NCBI RefSeq assembly: GCF_002368295.1
Contig: NZ_AP018248.1
Span: forward strand, 7,837,326 to 7,901,325
Direction: 5' to 3'
DNA: 64,000 nt
From: Tolypothrix tenuis PCC 7101
GTDB lineage: Bacteria > Cyanobacteriota > Cyanobacteriia > Cyanobacteriales > Nostocaceae
Shown here: piece after piece, positions 26,728 to 35,380 of the stretch
Numbering within the stretch: the stretch's first letter is position 1
Layout of the letters: each line of letters starts with the position of its first letter
The notes under the pieces: model-generated
Databases searched by the model: none
Told to the model about the DNA's origin: nothing
What the model saw: the letters and a program-made list of their open reading frames with translations, nothing else
Position numbers and translations under genes: made by a program

Positions 26728-27942
26728 ATGAGAGTTCCCAAACTAACCCGGTCTATACGCCAACTCAGTTCCCATGTTTTAGCCATATTTCTAGGAGTTG
26801 TGCTAACTTTTACGACTTTGCGGGTGTTACCTTCGGAAGCTGAACCAGCACCCAAGGCTACAGCTGCAAATCCACCAGAGTTGCTGACGCAACGTCAATC
26901 ACCAGCTTCAGCGGCTATAGGTAGCAGCAGCTTTGTCACAGCCGCTGTTAATCGTGTAGGGCCAGCAGTGGTGCGGATTGACACAGAACGCACAATTACC
27001 CGTCGCAACGATCCTTTCTTTGAAGACCCATTTTTCCGCCAGTTTTTCGGTGATGGCTTCTCACAACAGCCATCTAGAGAACAGTTGCGCGGTCTGGGTT
27101 CTGGTTTCATTCTGGATAAGAGTGGACTAGTTCTTACCAATGCCCACGTAGTTGATAAAGCCGATCGCGTGACAGTTCGACTTAAAGATGGTCGCACCTT
27201 TGACGGTAAAGTTCAAGGTATTGATGAAGTTACAGATTTGGCGGTAGTTAAAATTAATGCAGGGAATGATTTACCAGTTGCTCCCTTAGGTTCTTCTAGT
27301 AACGTACAGGTGGGAGACTGGGCGATCGCAGTTGGTAATCCTTTAGGATTTGATAATACCGTAACTTTGGGAATTGTCAGCACCCTCAAGCGTTCCAGCG
27401 CTCAAGTCGGGATTACAGATAAACGTCTAGAGTTTATTCAAACTGACGCAGCAATTAACCCTGGTAACTCTGGCGGGCCGTTATTAAATGGTACAGGTGA
27501 AGTAATTGGGATTAATACCGCCATTCGTGCTGATGCAATGGGGATTGGCTTTGCAATTCCTATAGATAAAGCCAAAGCGATCGCAGAACAACTGCAACGC
27601 ACGGGTAAAGTTGCTCACCCCTATTTAGGCGTGCAAATGGTATCTTTAACACCCGAGTTAGCCAAGCAGAACAACACAGATCCTAACTCTCCTATTCAAA
27701 TACCAGAAGTTAACGGAGTTTTAGTGATGCGGGTTGTACCTAATTCCCCTGCTGCATCTGCGGGTATTAGACGCGGGGATGTAATTGTGCAAATTGATGG
27801 ACAAGCAATTACCACAGCAGAACAGTTGCAGAATGTTGTTGAAAATAGTCGCCTCGGTCAAGTGTTGCAGCTAAAAGTGCAACGAGGTAATCAAACACAA
27901 CAACTATCAGTCCGCACTGCTGAGTTACAAAATGCTTCGTAA
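26728..27942 (+). CDS. HtrA/Deg-type serine protease with PDZ domain
   Basis: 404 residues. ATG 26728 is preferred to GTG 26722, since AGG lies 8 bp before it. A signal anchor (LAIFLGVVLTFTTLRVL) is followed by a linker and a trypsin-like domain: His in VLTNAHVV, Asp in TDLAVVKI, Ser in INPGNSGGPLL. One PDZ domain is at the C terminus (GVLVMRVVPNSPAASAGIRRGDVIVQIDGQAI). All three catalytic residues are present. The product is a cyanobacterial Deg protease (HhoA/HhoB/HtrA group), acting in the periplasm or thylakoid lumen on damaged proteins. It is followed by a strong terminator. Confidence 0.9.
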   Translation: MRVPKLTRSIRQLSSHVLAIFLGVVLTFTTLRVLPSEAEPAPKATAANPPELLTQRQSPASAAIGSSSFVTAAVNRVGPAVVRIDTERTITRRNDPFFEDPFFRQFFGDGFSQQPSREQLRGLGSGFILDKSGLVLTNAHVVDKADRVTVRLKDGRTFDGKVQGIDEVTDLAVVKINAGNDLPVAPLGSSSNVQVGDWAIAVGNPLGFDNTVTLGIVSTLKRSSAQVGITDKRLEFIQTDAAINPGNSGGPLLNGTGEVIGINTAIRADAMGIGFAIPIDKAKAIAEQLQRTGKVAHPYLGVQMVSLTPELAKQNNTDPNSPIQIPEVNGVLVMRVVPNSPAASAGIRRGDVIVQIDGQAITTAEQLQNVVENSRLGQVLQLKVQRGNQTQQLSVRTAELQNAS

Positions 27943-27966
27943 TCAGCGCTGAAACATAAGTCATTC

Positions 27967-28004
27967 TAGGGGCGTACAGCTAGCTGTACGCCTCTACTTT
28001 TTGC
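27967..28004 (+). terminator. Terminator of the htrA-type gene
   Basis: GGCGTACAGC followed by TAGCTGTACGCC forms an almost perfect palindrome at 27971-27992, extended by flanking AGG/CCT pairing, then TCTACTTTTT. It is placed about 25 bp past the stop. Confidence 0.8.
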
Positions 28005-28560
28005 AGATATTTTCACTTTTGTTGAGTATCTCTAGGTAGATGATGAAACAATTTTTCTGCCGTTACCAAAAATTTTTTCGGACATAATAGTGTCAATTTT
28101 TGTTACAATTATTATATTTGTTGCAGTATAAATATAGGCTCTAGCCTTCTTAAAACCTGAAAACTGGGATTAATCCTAAGTGGAACAAAATCCATATTAA
28201 AACCATCTTGATGGTTATATTTTTGACCAAAAAATAGCAGGCTACAAGTTCCTAAATTTATTGATATTGTTGGCGAATTAATGTAAGTTTTACCTCGATA
28301 ATTCATGCCTAGCTTTGGAAATCAAAGCTGTATCAAGAGGCGAAGCCCGATAATTAATTAAAGGTAGAACCTCTGGAATAGCATTCCTAAACAGAAGCTT
28401 GATAATGAGGAGGTGTAGGGTTATACCCCTCATTCATTAATCGGCATTATCATTATATTTAGGGAGATTGTAATGTTAAATTTTAAAATTTCCCCAGGGT
28501 TTAACTGCTGAGATATACCCTGAAAAAGAATGTAAACGGTGTTTTGGCCTTGTAGCCACT
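28005..28560. other. Gene-poor AT-rich stretch before the TPR gene
   Basis: About 555 bp. It contains only a weak 64-codon minus-strand frame (28112-28306) and leader DNA of the TPR gene. A GGTATAACCC-type imperfect inverted repeat lies around 28415-28430. No mobile element or known RNA is recognised. Confidence 0.45.
28112..28306 (-). CDS. Doubtful 64-residue ORF
   Basis: ATG 28306 begins MNYRGKTYINSPTISINLGT and continues LLFFGQKYNHQDGF. The YRGKTY and FGQKYN patches faintly recall the YRG-x-x-Y motif of DUF4278 cyanobacterial proteins. No ribosome site is visible and the base composition is that of the surrounding intergenic DNA. It could be a real small gene or a remnant. Confidence 0.25.
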   Translation of the reverse strand: MNYRGKTYINSPTISINLGTCSLLFFGQKYNHQDGFNMDFVPLRINPSFQVLRRLEPIFILQQI

Positions 28561-30774
28561 ATGAGCGTGAATGATACTGCACACACAGATAATTTCTCTT
28601 GGAATCGGCAAGTATATCACCGATTAAAACTTGCCTTAAGCCTGAATTTGCGAAGGCAATTGTTCTTGGCAGTTTGTGATGATTTACACTTAAGAAATCA
28701 AGTAGCCGCCCGTTTGCATTCTACTTTGGCTTATCCTGTTGGACAAATACTTTATCAACCAGAAGATAGCTTTGAAAGTAGTACGCCAGCTTATCCGCGT
28801 TTAGCGACTTTGCGCTTAAATTTAAACGATCCCAATCCCATAGCGCAGATAAATCAATGGCTGACTAGTTATCCACCGCCAATTATTGGAGCATCAAAAG
28901 ATACTCCAGGAAGACCTTTACCGATACCAGCGTTTCAAATTGTTGGTGTCGAGCTACTCACTAAGCAACCAGTAGCCGTACAGCGATTATTCTTACACTA
29001 CCTCCGCTTAAGCGAAGAGTATTTAGCTAACCAAGAGTCCAACAGTTTCCTCGAATCTAGTTTGCTGTTGTGGGTACCACGTCCTTGGTTATCTGCAATT
29101 CAGCAGTCAGCACCACAGTTTTGGCGTTGTCGTACTGGTGTGTTTATGTTTGCTGGCGAACCAACGCCAACATCTCATAATGGTGCTTATCCAGAACGTT
29201 TTGCAGGTTCTAGAAGTTTAGATTTTGATGATTTTGAACCATCCCTGTTAGAAGAAGCAGTGGCTCAGGCGGAACTCAAAGCTGTAGAAAGTAATGAGCT
29301 GAAGTTTGAGGATGATTTAGATTTTGAGCCAGAAGCACCAGTAGATACTACACCACCTCCGGCAGTACCGATTTCCACATCAGAAATTTTACAAATCCAG
29401 GGTAAGCAAGAAGCACCTCTAGCAATATCAAATAATGGTAATAAGCTTCCACAATTGCCATCTCTGGCTCATATCAGCAAAGATTTAACTGAGCTAGTAC
29501 TAGAAACTATTAATTCTAAGATTATTCAAGATGACGAGGATATTTCTCTAGCGCAGCAAATGCTAGTGGAAATTGAGAAATTGCACTCGCAGGAAGCCTC
29601 TGGGGAAGTACTATCAGCAGCGTATCATCGTTTAGGCAACTACTATCGCCTTCGCATTGAACAAGGGCAGTCAAATTTAGAAAACATCATGGTAGCAATT
29701 CTCGCCTACCAGGAGGCAGTCACCTTTGATGAAACCTCACCACAGCTACCGGATATTTTGAATGACTTGGGTACACTCTACTGGATGCTATATCGCACAC
29801 CACCCAATTCCGAAGAAGGACAAACTTATATTGAGCAGGGAATTGAATTTTATAAATTAGCTTTAAAGCTAATTTCACCCCAAACTAACCCAGAAACTTA
29901 CGCGCGGGTACAAAATAATTTAGGCACAGCTTACGGTGATTTAGCGCGGTTTGGTAACCCCGCCGAAAGTTGGCAGCAAGCAGTGATAGCGTATAACGAA
30001 GCACTACGCTATCGTACAACTGCAATGGAGCCATTAAAGTACGCAGCTTGCCAGAATAACTTGGGTACAGCTTACTGGCATTTAGGGCAATACAATCAAC
30101 CAGTAGTCAATTTAAAAAAAGCGATCGCAGCTTATAATTTAGCACTGGCTCACTATAGCCCTGAATATGAACCGCTCAAATATGGCATGATTCAAAACAA
30201 CATCGGCACAGCCTACTGGAATCTTGCCCAATACGAGCAACCAGCGCACCATCTGAAGATGGCTATTGATGTTTATACTGACGCTTTAAAATATCGCACA
30301 CCTGCGGCTGTTCCTAGTGGCTGTGCAGCTACAGAAAATAATTTGGGAACGGCATATTGGCATTTAGCAAATCTTTCGCAAACAACTAAAGAACAGCGGC
30401 ATAAATATTTGCAATTATGCATCGCTGCTTATGACGAAGCATTAGCATTGGCTCACTCACTTAATCCTGCTGTTTTAAGTTTTGATGTCCTATCTACTCA
30501 CAATAACTTAGGTTTAGCTCATTATCAAATTGCCACAGATCAGTATTTTAATGCTGATAAAAAAGTCCGTTCTCAACATTTAGAAGCAGCATTAGAAAAT
30601 CATTTGCAAGCCTTAAATGGATTAAGCAAACAAGCAGAAGCTTATCAAACCACCTTTTCTTATGTCGTCAAAACAGTACGTGCATTCCACAGTGAACTAG
30701 GAATTCAAGGACAAAATCAAGCTTTATCAAAAGTGCCTTCTCAGTTGTTACCAGAAATTTTGCCGAAGCTTTAG
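28561..30774 (+). CDS. Large TPR protein with a cyanobacteria-type N-terminal domain
   Basis: 737 residues without a signal peptide, so cytosolic. Residues ~1-215 form a globular region (NRQVYHRLKLALSLNLRRQLFLAVCDDLHLRNQVAARL...LLWVPRPWLSAIQQSAPQFWRCRTGVFMF) that looks like an ATPase-derived or receptor-like fold without a P-loop. A charged linker (~220-290) follows. Residues ~320-690 are TPR units of ~45-50 residues, each built on NNLGTAYWHLGQY..., NNIGTAYWNLAQYEQ, and ENNLGTAYWHLANL with long AYNxAL helices. It is probably a protein-interaction hub. It is followed by repeat DNA and the export cluster; no functional link is shown. Confidence 0.75.
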   Translation: MSVNDTAHTDNFSWNRQVYHRLKLALSLNLRRQLFLAVCDDLHLRNQVAARLHSTLAYPVGQILYQPEDSFESSTPAYPRLATLRLNLNDPNPIAQINQWLTSYPPPIIGASKDTPGRPLPIPAFQIVGVELLTKQPVAVQRLFLHYLRLSEEYLANQESNSFLESSLLLWVPRPWLSAIQQSAPQFWRCRTGVFMFAGEPTPTSHNGAYPERFAGSRSLDFDDFEPSLLEEAVAQAELKAVESNELKFEDDLDFEPEAPVDTTPPPAVPISTSEILQIQGKQEAPLAISNNGNKLPQLPSLAHISKDLTELVLETINSKIIQDDEDISLAQQMLVEIEKLHSQEASGEVLSAAYHRLGNYYRLRIEQGQSNLENIMVAILAYQEAVTFDETSPQLPDILNDLGTLYWMLYRTPPNSEEGQTYIEQGIEFYKLALKLISPQTNPETYARVQNNLGTAYGDLARFGNPAESWQQAVIAYNEALRYRTTAMEPLKYAACQNNLGTAYWHLGQYNQPVVNLKKAIAAYNLALAHYSPEYEPLKYGMIQNNIGTAYWNLAQYEQPAHHLKMAIDVYTDALKYRTPAAVPSGCAATENNLGTAYWHLANLSQTTKEQRHKYLQLCIAAYDEALALAHSLNPAVLSFDVLSTHNNLGLAHYQIATDQYFNADKKVRSQHLEAALENHLQALNGLSKQAEAYQTTFSYVVKTVRAFHSELGIQGQNQALSKVPSQLLPEILPKL

Positions 30775-30794
30775 GGATTGGGGATTGGGGTGGG

Positions 30795-30954
30795 AAGGCA
30801 GGGGGGCAGGGAGCAGGTGAACCAGCGCGGTCTTGGGGGTTTCCCCCATGAGCGACTGGTGAACCAGCGCGGTCTTGGGGGTTTCCCCCATGAGCGACTG
30901 GTGAACCCGAAGGGGAGCAGGGGGAAATTATTAATTCCAATTACCAATTACCAA
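30795..30954. repeat. Left arm of an inverted repeat around the first adaptor gene, with a 42-bp tandem unit
   Basis: A 42-bp unit starting GGTGAACCAGCGCGG and holding the palindrome GGGGGTTTCCCCC occurs twice (30816-30857, 30858-30899), with a third partial start at 30900. The whole arm, from AAGGCAGGGGGGCAGG to the CAATTACC heptamers, reappears inverted at about 32803-32922 with a single 42-bp unit. Confidence 0.8.
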
Positions 30955-31162
30955 TTACCCATTACCTAATAACAAATGACAAATGACAAATACCAAATTG
31001 ATGACTTAGGTCACAAATGAATTTTCAATTATTAGTGACTTTAGTCATGCACTCAATTTACTAATTTTAGTCGATAATTACTAGCATGAATTTATACGAT
31101 AAAAGCTCCCAGGTGATACTTGCAGACTTAAAAAACTAGCTTTTTCCTATTCCAGAGTGCAA

Positions 31163-32764
31163 ATGACTATTGATTCATCACAATCTATCGATTCATCACC
31201 ATCTGTTGATTCATCGGCTTTGCTTCCCAAAAGCAAAAGAAATTTCAAAATTCGTTGGCTGTCGTGGCTACTTGCTGTTGGGCTTTTGGGTGGAATTGGC
31301 TCTGCAATTTATTACCAGGTAGCTGTCGTTCCCACTCAGCAAGCTAGACGAAGGGTGCTGACGCAGCCTCTAGAAAGACAGACTTTAGCAATTACAGTGT
31401 CAGCAAATGGTACAGTCAAACCTGAGCGCTCAATTAACCTCAGCCCCAAAAATTCTGGCATCCTCAAAAGACTATTAGCAAAGGAAGGAGATATTGTCAA
31501 AGCAGGACAGATTGTCGCCTATATGGATGATTCCAATCTGCGCGGACAACTTACTTCTGCTCAAGGACAGTTAGCGCAAGCCGAGGCGAATCTGCAAAAG
31601 GCGCAAGCGGGAAATCGCCCCCAAGATATTGCTCAAGCACAAGCCGCATTAGACGAAGCCGAGGCGAATCTGCAAAAGGCGCAAGCTGGGAATCGCCCCC
31701 AGGATATAGGTCAAGCACAAGCCCGCTTACAAAGCGCTCAAGCTACCTTAAGTAAAGCGGAAGATGATTATCGCCGTAATCAACAACTGTACAATTCTGG
31801 CGGTATTGCACTACAGGTTGTTAACCAAAAACGGGCAGATAGAGACAGCGCCCAAGCTGCTGTTAATGAAGCGCAGCAAGCCTTAGCTCTACAAAAAGCT
31901 GGTTCGCGTCCAGAAGATATTGCCCAAGCCAGGGCTACAGTTAACCAAAGACAACAAGCTTTAGCTCTATTAAAAGCCGGAAGCCGCCCAGAAGATATTG
32001 AGGTAGCGCGTGCCCAAGTTACATCTGCGCGCGGTTCACTGCAAAATATTCAAGCTCAAATAAATGACACTATTATTCGCGCACCTTTTGATGGCGTTGT
32101 AACTAAGAAATACGCCGATCCAGGTGCGTTTGTGACTCCTACAACAGCCAGTAGCGATGTATCTTCTGCTACTTCTTCCTCGATTTTGGCGTTAGCTTCT
32201 ACGAATGAAGTTGTTGCTGATTTAGCAGAAACCAATATTTCTAAAATTCGCCTGGGTTTACCAGTGACAATTCAGGCAGATGCTTACCCAGGAAAAGTTT
32301 TTGAAGGTAAAGTCAAGCAAATCGCCGCCCAATCTGTAGTGACGCAAAATGTCACGAGTTTTGAAGTCAGAATATCGCTTACAGATCCCCAAAGATTATT
32401 GCGGTCTGGGATGAATGTGACTACAGATTTCCAAGTTGGTCAAGTAGAGAATGCGCTGGTAGTGCCAACCGCATCTGTTGTGCGTCGAGAAAATAGCACA
32501 GGTGTGTTTGTAGCAGGGACAGATAACAAACCTATATTTACACGTATTGAAACTGGCGTAACTGTTGGTAAATTTACGGAAGTAAAATCAGGCTTGACTG
32601 GTGACGAGAGAGTATTGCTCAGTTTCCCACCAGGTTCACGACCACAATCTACACCACGAGGCGGAGTTTTCCCTGGCGTGGGAGGCGGCGGTGGTGGCGG
32701 CGGTGGCGGCGGTCGCCAAGGTGGTGGTTCTGGTGGCGGTCGTCAAGGTGGCGGTGCGCCCTAA
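31163..32764 (+). CDS. HlyD/MacA-type periplasmic adaptor, with Gly-rich tail
   Basis: 533 residues from ATG 31163 (in-frame GTG at 31157). Single N-terminal membrane anchor (WLSWLLAVGLLGGIGSAIYY), a barrel-sandwich start (SGILKRLLAKEGDIVKAGQIVAYMDD), a long alpha-helical hairpin, a lipoyl return strand (IRAPFDGVVTKKYADPGAFVTP) and a beta-barrel domain. In the hairpin the AGNRPQDI/AGSRPEDI motif occurs four times, two of them in a nearly identical 26-codon tandem duplication (starting at 31580 and 31658). The C terminus is about 30 mostly Gly residues, unusual for an adaptor. It links an inner-membrane ABC permease to TolC and is first gene of the export cluster. Confidence 0.88.
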   Translation: MTIDSSQSIDSSPSVDSSALLPKSKRNFKIRWLSWLLAVGLLGGIGSAIYYQVAVVPTQQARRRVLTQPLERQTLAITVSANGTVKPERSINLSPKNSGILKRLLAKEGDIVKAGQIVAYMDDSNLRGQLTSAQGQLAQAEANLQKAQAGNRPQDIAQAQAALDEAEANLQKAQAGNRPQDIGQAQARLQSAQATLSKAEDDYRRNQQLYNSGGIALQVVNQKRADRDSAQAAVNEAQQALALQKAGSRPEDIAQARATVNQRQQALALLKAGSRPEDIEVARAQVTSARGSLQNIQAQINDTIIRAPFDGVVTKKYADPGAFVTPTTASSDVSSATSSSILALASTNEVVADLAETNISKIRLGLPVTIQADAYPGKVFEGKVKQIAAQSVVTQNVTSFEVRISLTDPQRLLRSGMNVTTDFQVGQVENALVVPTASVVRRENSTGVFVAGTDNKPIFTRIETGVTVGKFTEVKSGLTGDERVLLSFPPGSRPQSTPRGGVFPGVGGGGGGGGGGGRQGGGSGGGRQGGGAP

Positions 32765-33045
32765 AGAAGTTGGTAATGGGTAATTGGTAATGGGTAATTG
32801 GTAATGGGTAATTGGTAATTGGAATTAATAATTTCCCCCTGCTCCCCTTCGGGTTCACCAGTCACTCATGGGGGAAACCCCCAAGACCGCGCTGGTTCAC
32901 CTGCTCCCTGCCCCCCTGCCTTGCCAAGTCCCCAGTCCCCAATCCCCAATCCCCAGTCCCCAGTCCCCATTACCCCTTATCCCCAGAGGGGGCCCCGAGT
33001 TCCCCAGTCCCCAGTCCCTAGTCCCTCTCCTGTTCCTCAAACAGT
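32765..33045. repeat. STRR DNA and right arm of the inverted repeat
   Basis: The whole 281-bp spacer between adaptor and permease is repeat: TGGTAAT/TGGGTAAT heptamers (32771-32820), the inverted arm (to 32922, with one 42-bp unit), then CCCCAGTCCCCAATCC-type heptamers to about 33035. No ribosome site precedes the permease ATG at 33046. Confidence 0.8.
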
Positions 33046-34326
33046 ATGTTTAAGCTATTTAAGGGGTTTTATAAACCTAAAAATACCCGGACTGTTCCGT
33101 TTCTAGAAATTTTGACAATGGCAGCGGAAACGCTGTGGAGTAATAAATTACGCACGGGATTGACGATGCTGGGTGTAATTATTGGCATTTCCTCTGTGAT
33201 TGCCATTACCTCTGTGGGACAGGGCGTGCAAAAGGGTGTTGAGCAGCAAATCCAAGCATTAGGTACAGATGTCATCCAAATCTTGGCAGGTGCGGCGAGA
33301 AGCGGAAATATCAGCCAAGGGATAGGTTCTAGTAGTACTTTGACATGGGAAGATGCAAAGGCGATCGCACAACAAGCACCATCGGCTCAGATGGTGTCAG
33401 CTTATTTACAACGCAATGCACAAGTAGTTTATGGAGGGCAAAATACATCAACCACCATTTACGGTACTGATTTAAGTTACCCAGATATCAGAAATACTCA
33501 CCCGCAACAAGGCAGATATTTTACTGAGGAAGAACTGAATACGGCTGCACAGGTAGCTGTACTGGGGCCGACAGTATTAAATACTCTGTTTGGTCAAGGT
33601 GCTAATCCCATAGATGAGACAATCCGGATTCGAGGAGAAGCTTATAAAGTAATTGGGGTAATGGAACCGAAAGGTTCTCAAGGGCCAATGGATCGAGATG
33701 ACCAAGTTTTCATACCGCTAACAAGTATGTCTGCCAGATTAGTCGGTAACAATGCTCTAGCAGGTGTTTCTGTAAGTGGCATTTTAGTTAAAGGTGCCAA
33801 TCAAGAACAGTTAGAGGCGGCGCAGTTTCAAGTTACCAATCTCTTACGTTTACGTCACAATATTTATCCACCACAAGCTGATGATTTCCGGCTAACGAAC
33901 CAAGCTGATATTGTCAGCACCTTTACCAATGTCGTGGGATTGTTTACCGTCATGGTAGTGGCGATCGCAGGCATTTCGCTAGTAGTAGGCGGTATTGGGA
34001 TTGCTAATATCATGTTGGTGTCGGTAGTGGAACGTACCAGAGAAATTGGCATTCGCAAAGCCGTTGGTGCAACCAATTCAGCGATATTGAATCAATTTTT
34101 AGCCGAAGCGATCGTTATTTCCATTGTCGGTGGCGTAATTGGGATGGTAAGCGGGATTGCGATCGCTTTTGGTGCAGCGAATATTTTTAAGTTCCCCTTT
34201 GTAATTTCTGTTCTCTCCATAATTGTTGGCTTTGCACTCTCGTTAGGTGTCGGCTTAGTCGCTGGCGTAATTCCCGCCAGAAACGCCGCCAAATTAGATC
34301 CAATTACAGCTTTACGTAGCGATTGA
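33046..34326 (+). CDS. MacB-like ABC transporter permease (FtsX family)
   Basis: 426 residues with the MacB/FtsX layout: TM1 near the N terminus (KLRTGLTMLGVIIGISSVIAI), a ~220-residue periplasmic MacB-core domain, then three C-terminal TMs (VVGLFTVMVVAIAGISLVVGGIGIANIML; ILNQFLAEAIVISIVGGVIGM; LSIIVGFALSLGVGLVAGVIPARNAA). It lacks its own ATPase domain, which is supplied by the separate protein encoded 112 bp downstream. The RTREIGIRKAVGA coupling motif before TM3 is typical. It exports an unknown substrate together with the adaptor and TolC. The start is set by the ATG after the repeat tract. Confidence 0.9.
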   Translation: MFKLFKGFYKPKNTRTVPFLEILTMAAETLWSNKLRTGLTMLGVIIGISSVIAITSVGQGVQKGVEQQIQALGTDVIQILAGAARSGNISQGIGSSSTLTWEDAKAIAQQAPSAQMVSAYLQRNAQVVYGGQNTSTTIYGTDLSYPDIRNTHPQQGRYFTEEELNTAAQVAVLGPTVLNTLFGQGANPIDETIRIRGEAYKVIGVMEPKGSQGPMDRDDQVFIPLTSMSARLVGNNALAGVSVSGILVKGANQEQLEAAQFQVTNLLRLRHNIYPPQADDFRLTNQADIVSTFTNVVGLFTVMVVAIAGISLVVGGIGIANIMLVSVVERTREIGIRKAVGATNSAILNQFLAEAIVISIVGGVIGMVSGIAIAFGAANIFKFPFVISVLSIIVGFALSLGVGLVAGVIPARNAAKLDPITALRSD

Positions 34327-34438
34327 GGAGGGATTGGGGAAAAGGGGAAAGGGAAAGGGGTAAAAGGGAAACAAACACCAATTACCAATTACCAATTACC
34401 AAATGACCAATGACAAATGACAAAGGACAAACATCATT

Positions 34439-35110
34439 ATGCCAACAATGATTTGGATGGAATCGATTACCAAAACCTACCACTTAGGGGAAGTTGAGGT
34501 TCCTATTTTGAAGGGAATTCAACTTTCTATTGAGGAAGGCGAATATGTTGCGATTATGGGTGCATCAGGTTCGGGTAAGTCTACACTGATGAATATTTTG
34601 GGTTGTTTGGATCGTCCCAGCGCAGGACATTATATTTTTGAAGGCAGAAACCTCACCACTTTTGATGATGATGAGTTGGCTTATATTCGCAATCAAAGAA
34701 TAGGTTTTGTGTTCCAGCAATTTAATCTTTTGGCAAGAGCAACAGCGCTAGATAATGTCATGCTACCAATGGTTTACGCTAATTTACCTAAGCCGAAACG
34801 CCGCCAAAGAGCATTAGAAGCATTAGAAAGAGTAGGATTAAAAGAACGTGTGGCTAACCGTCCTAGTCAACTTTCTGGGGGACAACAACAACGAGTCGCG
34901 ATCGCGCGTGCTTTGGTGAATCGGCCTGCATTAGTTTTGGCAGACGAACCTACAGGTGCATTAGATACAGAAACTTCTTACGAGGTCATGAATTTATTAA
35001 CAGAATTGAATGAACAAGGCATCACAATTATCATTGTTACCCATGAACCTGATATTGCAGCCCAAACTAAAAGAATTATCCGCGTGCAAGATGGGTTAAT
35101 TGTGGGCTGA
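34439..35110 (+). CDS. MacB/LolD-type ABC transporter ATP-binding protein
   Basis: 223 residues. Walker A is GASGSGKST, Q-loop FVFQQFNLL, signature LSGGQQQRVAIARAL, Walker B LVLADEPTGALD, and H-loop IIIVTHEPD. All catalytic residues are intact. It powers the MacB-like permease upstream and, since no other ATPase is in the cluster, probably also the second permease at 39178. The 112-bp gap before it is STRR-derived (AAAGGGG, CCAATTA and AATGACA units). The ATG at 34439 gives the usual MPTMIWMESITKTYHLGEVE. Confidence 0.92.
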   Translation: MPTMIWMESITKTYHLGEVEVPILKGIQLSIEEGEYVAIMGASGSGKSTLMNILGCLDRPSAGHYIFEGRNLTTFDDDELAYIRNQRIGFVFQQFNLLARATALDNVMLPMVYANLPKPKRRQRALEALERVGLKERVANRPSQLSGGQQQRVAIARALVNRPALVLADEPTGALDTETSYEVMNLLTELNEQGITIIIVTHEPDIAAQTKRIIRVQDGLIVG

Positions 35111-35380
35111 GTTTTTTAGGGTTGTGAGTTGAATTTTATATTTTAAATTAAATTTTATTGTTGAATAATAGTTTACAACATCAAATAAGTAGTTAGGGCA
35201 AAAGTAGGGAAAGGAATCGCAAACTACACAAAAGAATAAGATAAGATGTTTAAGTGTATTTAGGGTGCGTAAGAATAATTTATATTTAAAAGCTGCTCTA
35301 ACGAGTTTTAGATATAATTCAACATTACCAATAAAAATTCAAGATTTACTATCCTATCAAACCTATTTACTACATCAGCC

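Noticed and set aside
30668..30969. ORFs with GSPVAHGGNPQDRA or NQRGLGGFPHERL repeats on both strands
   Set aside because: They are translations of the 42-bp tandem repeat unit.
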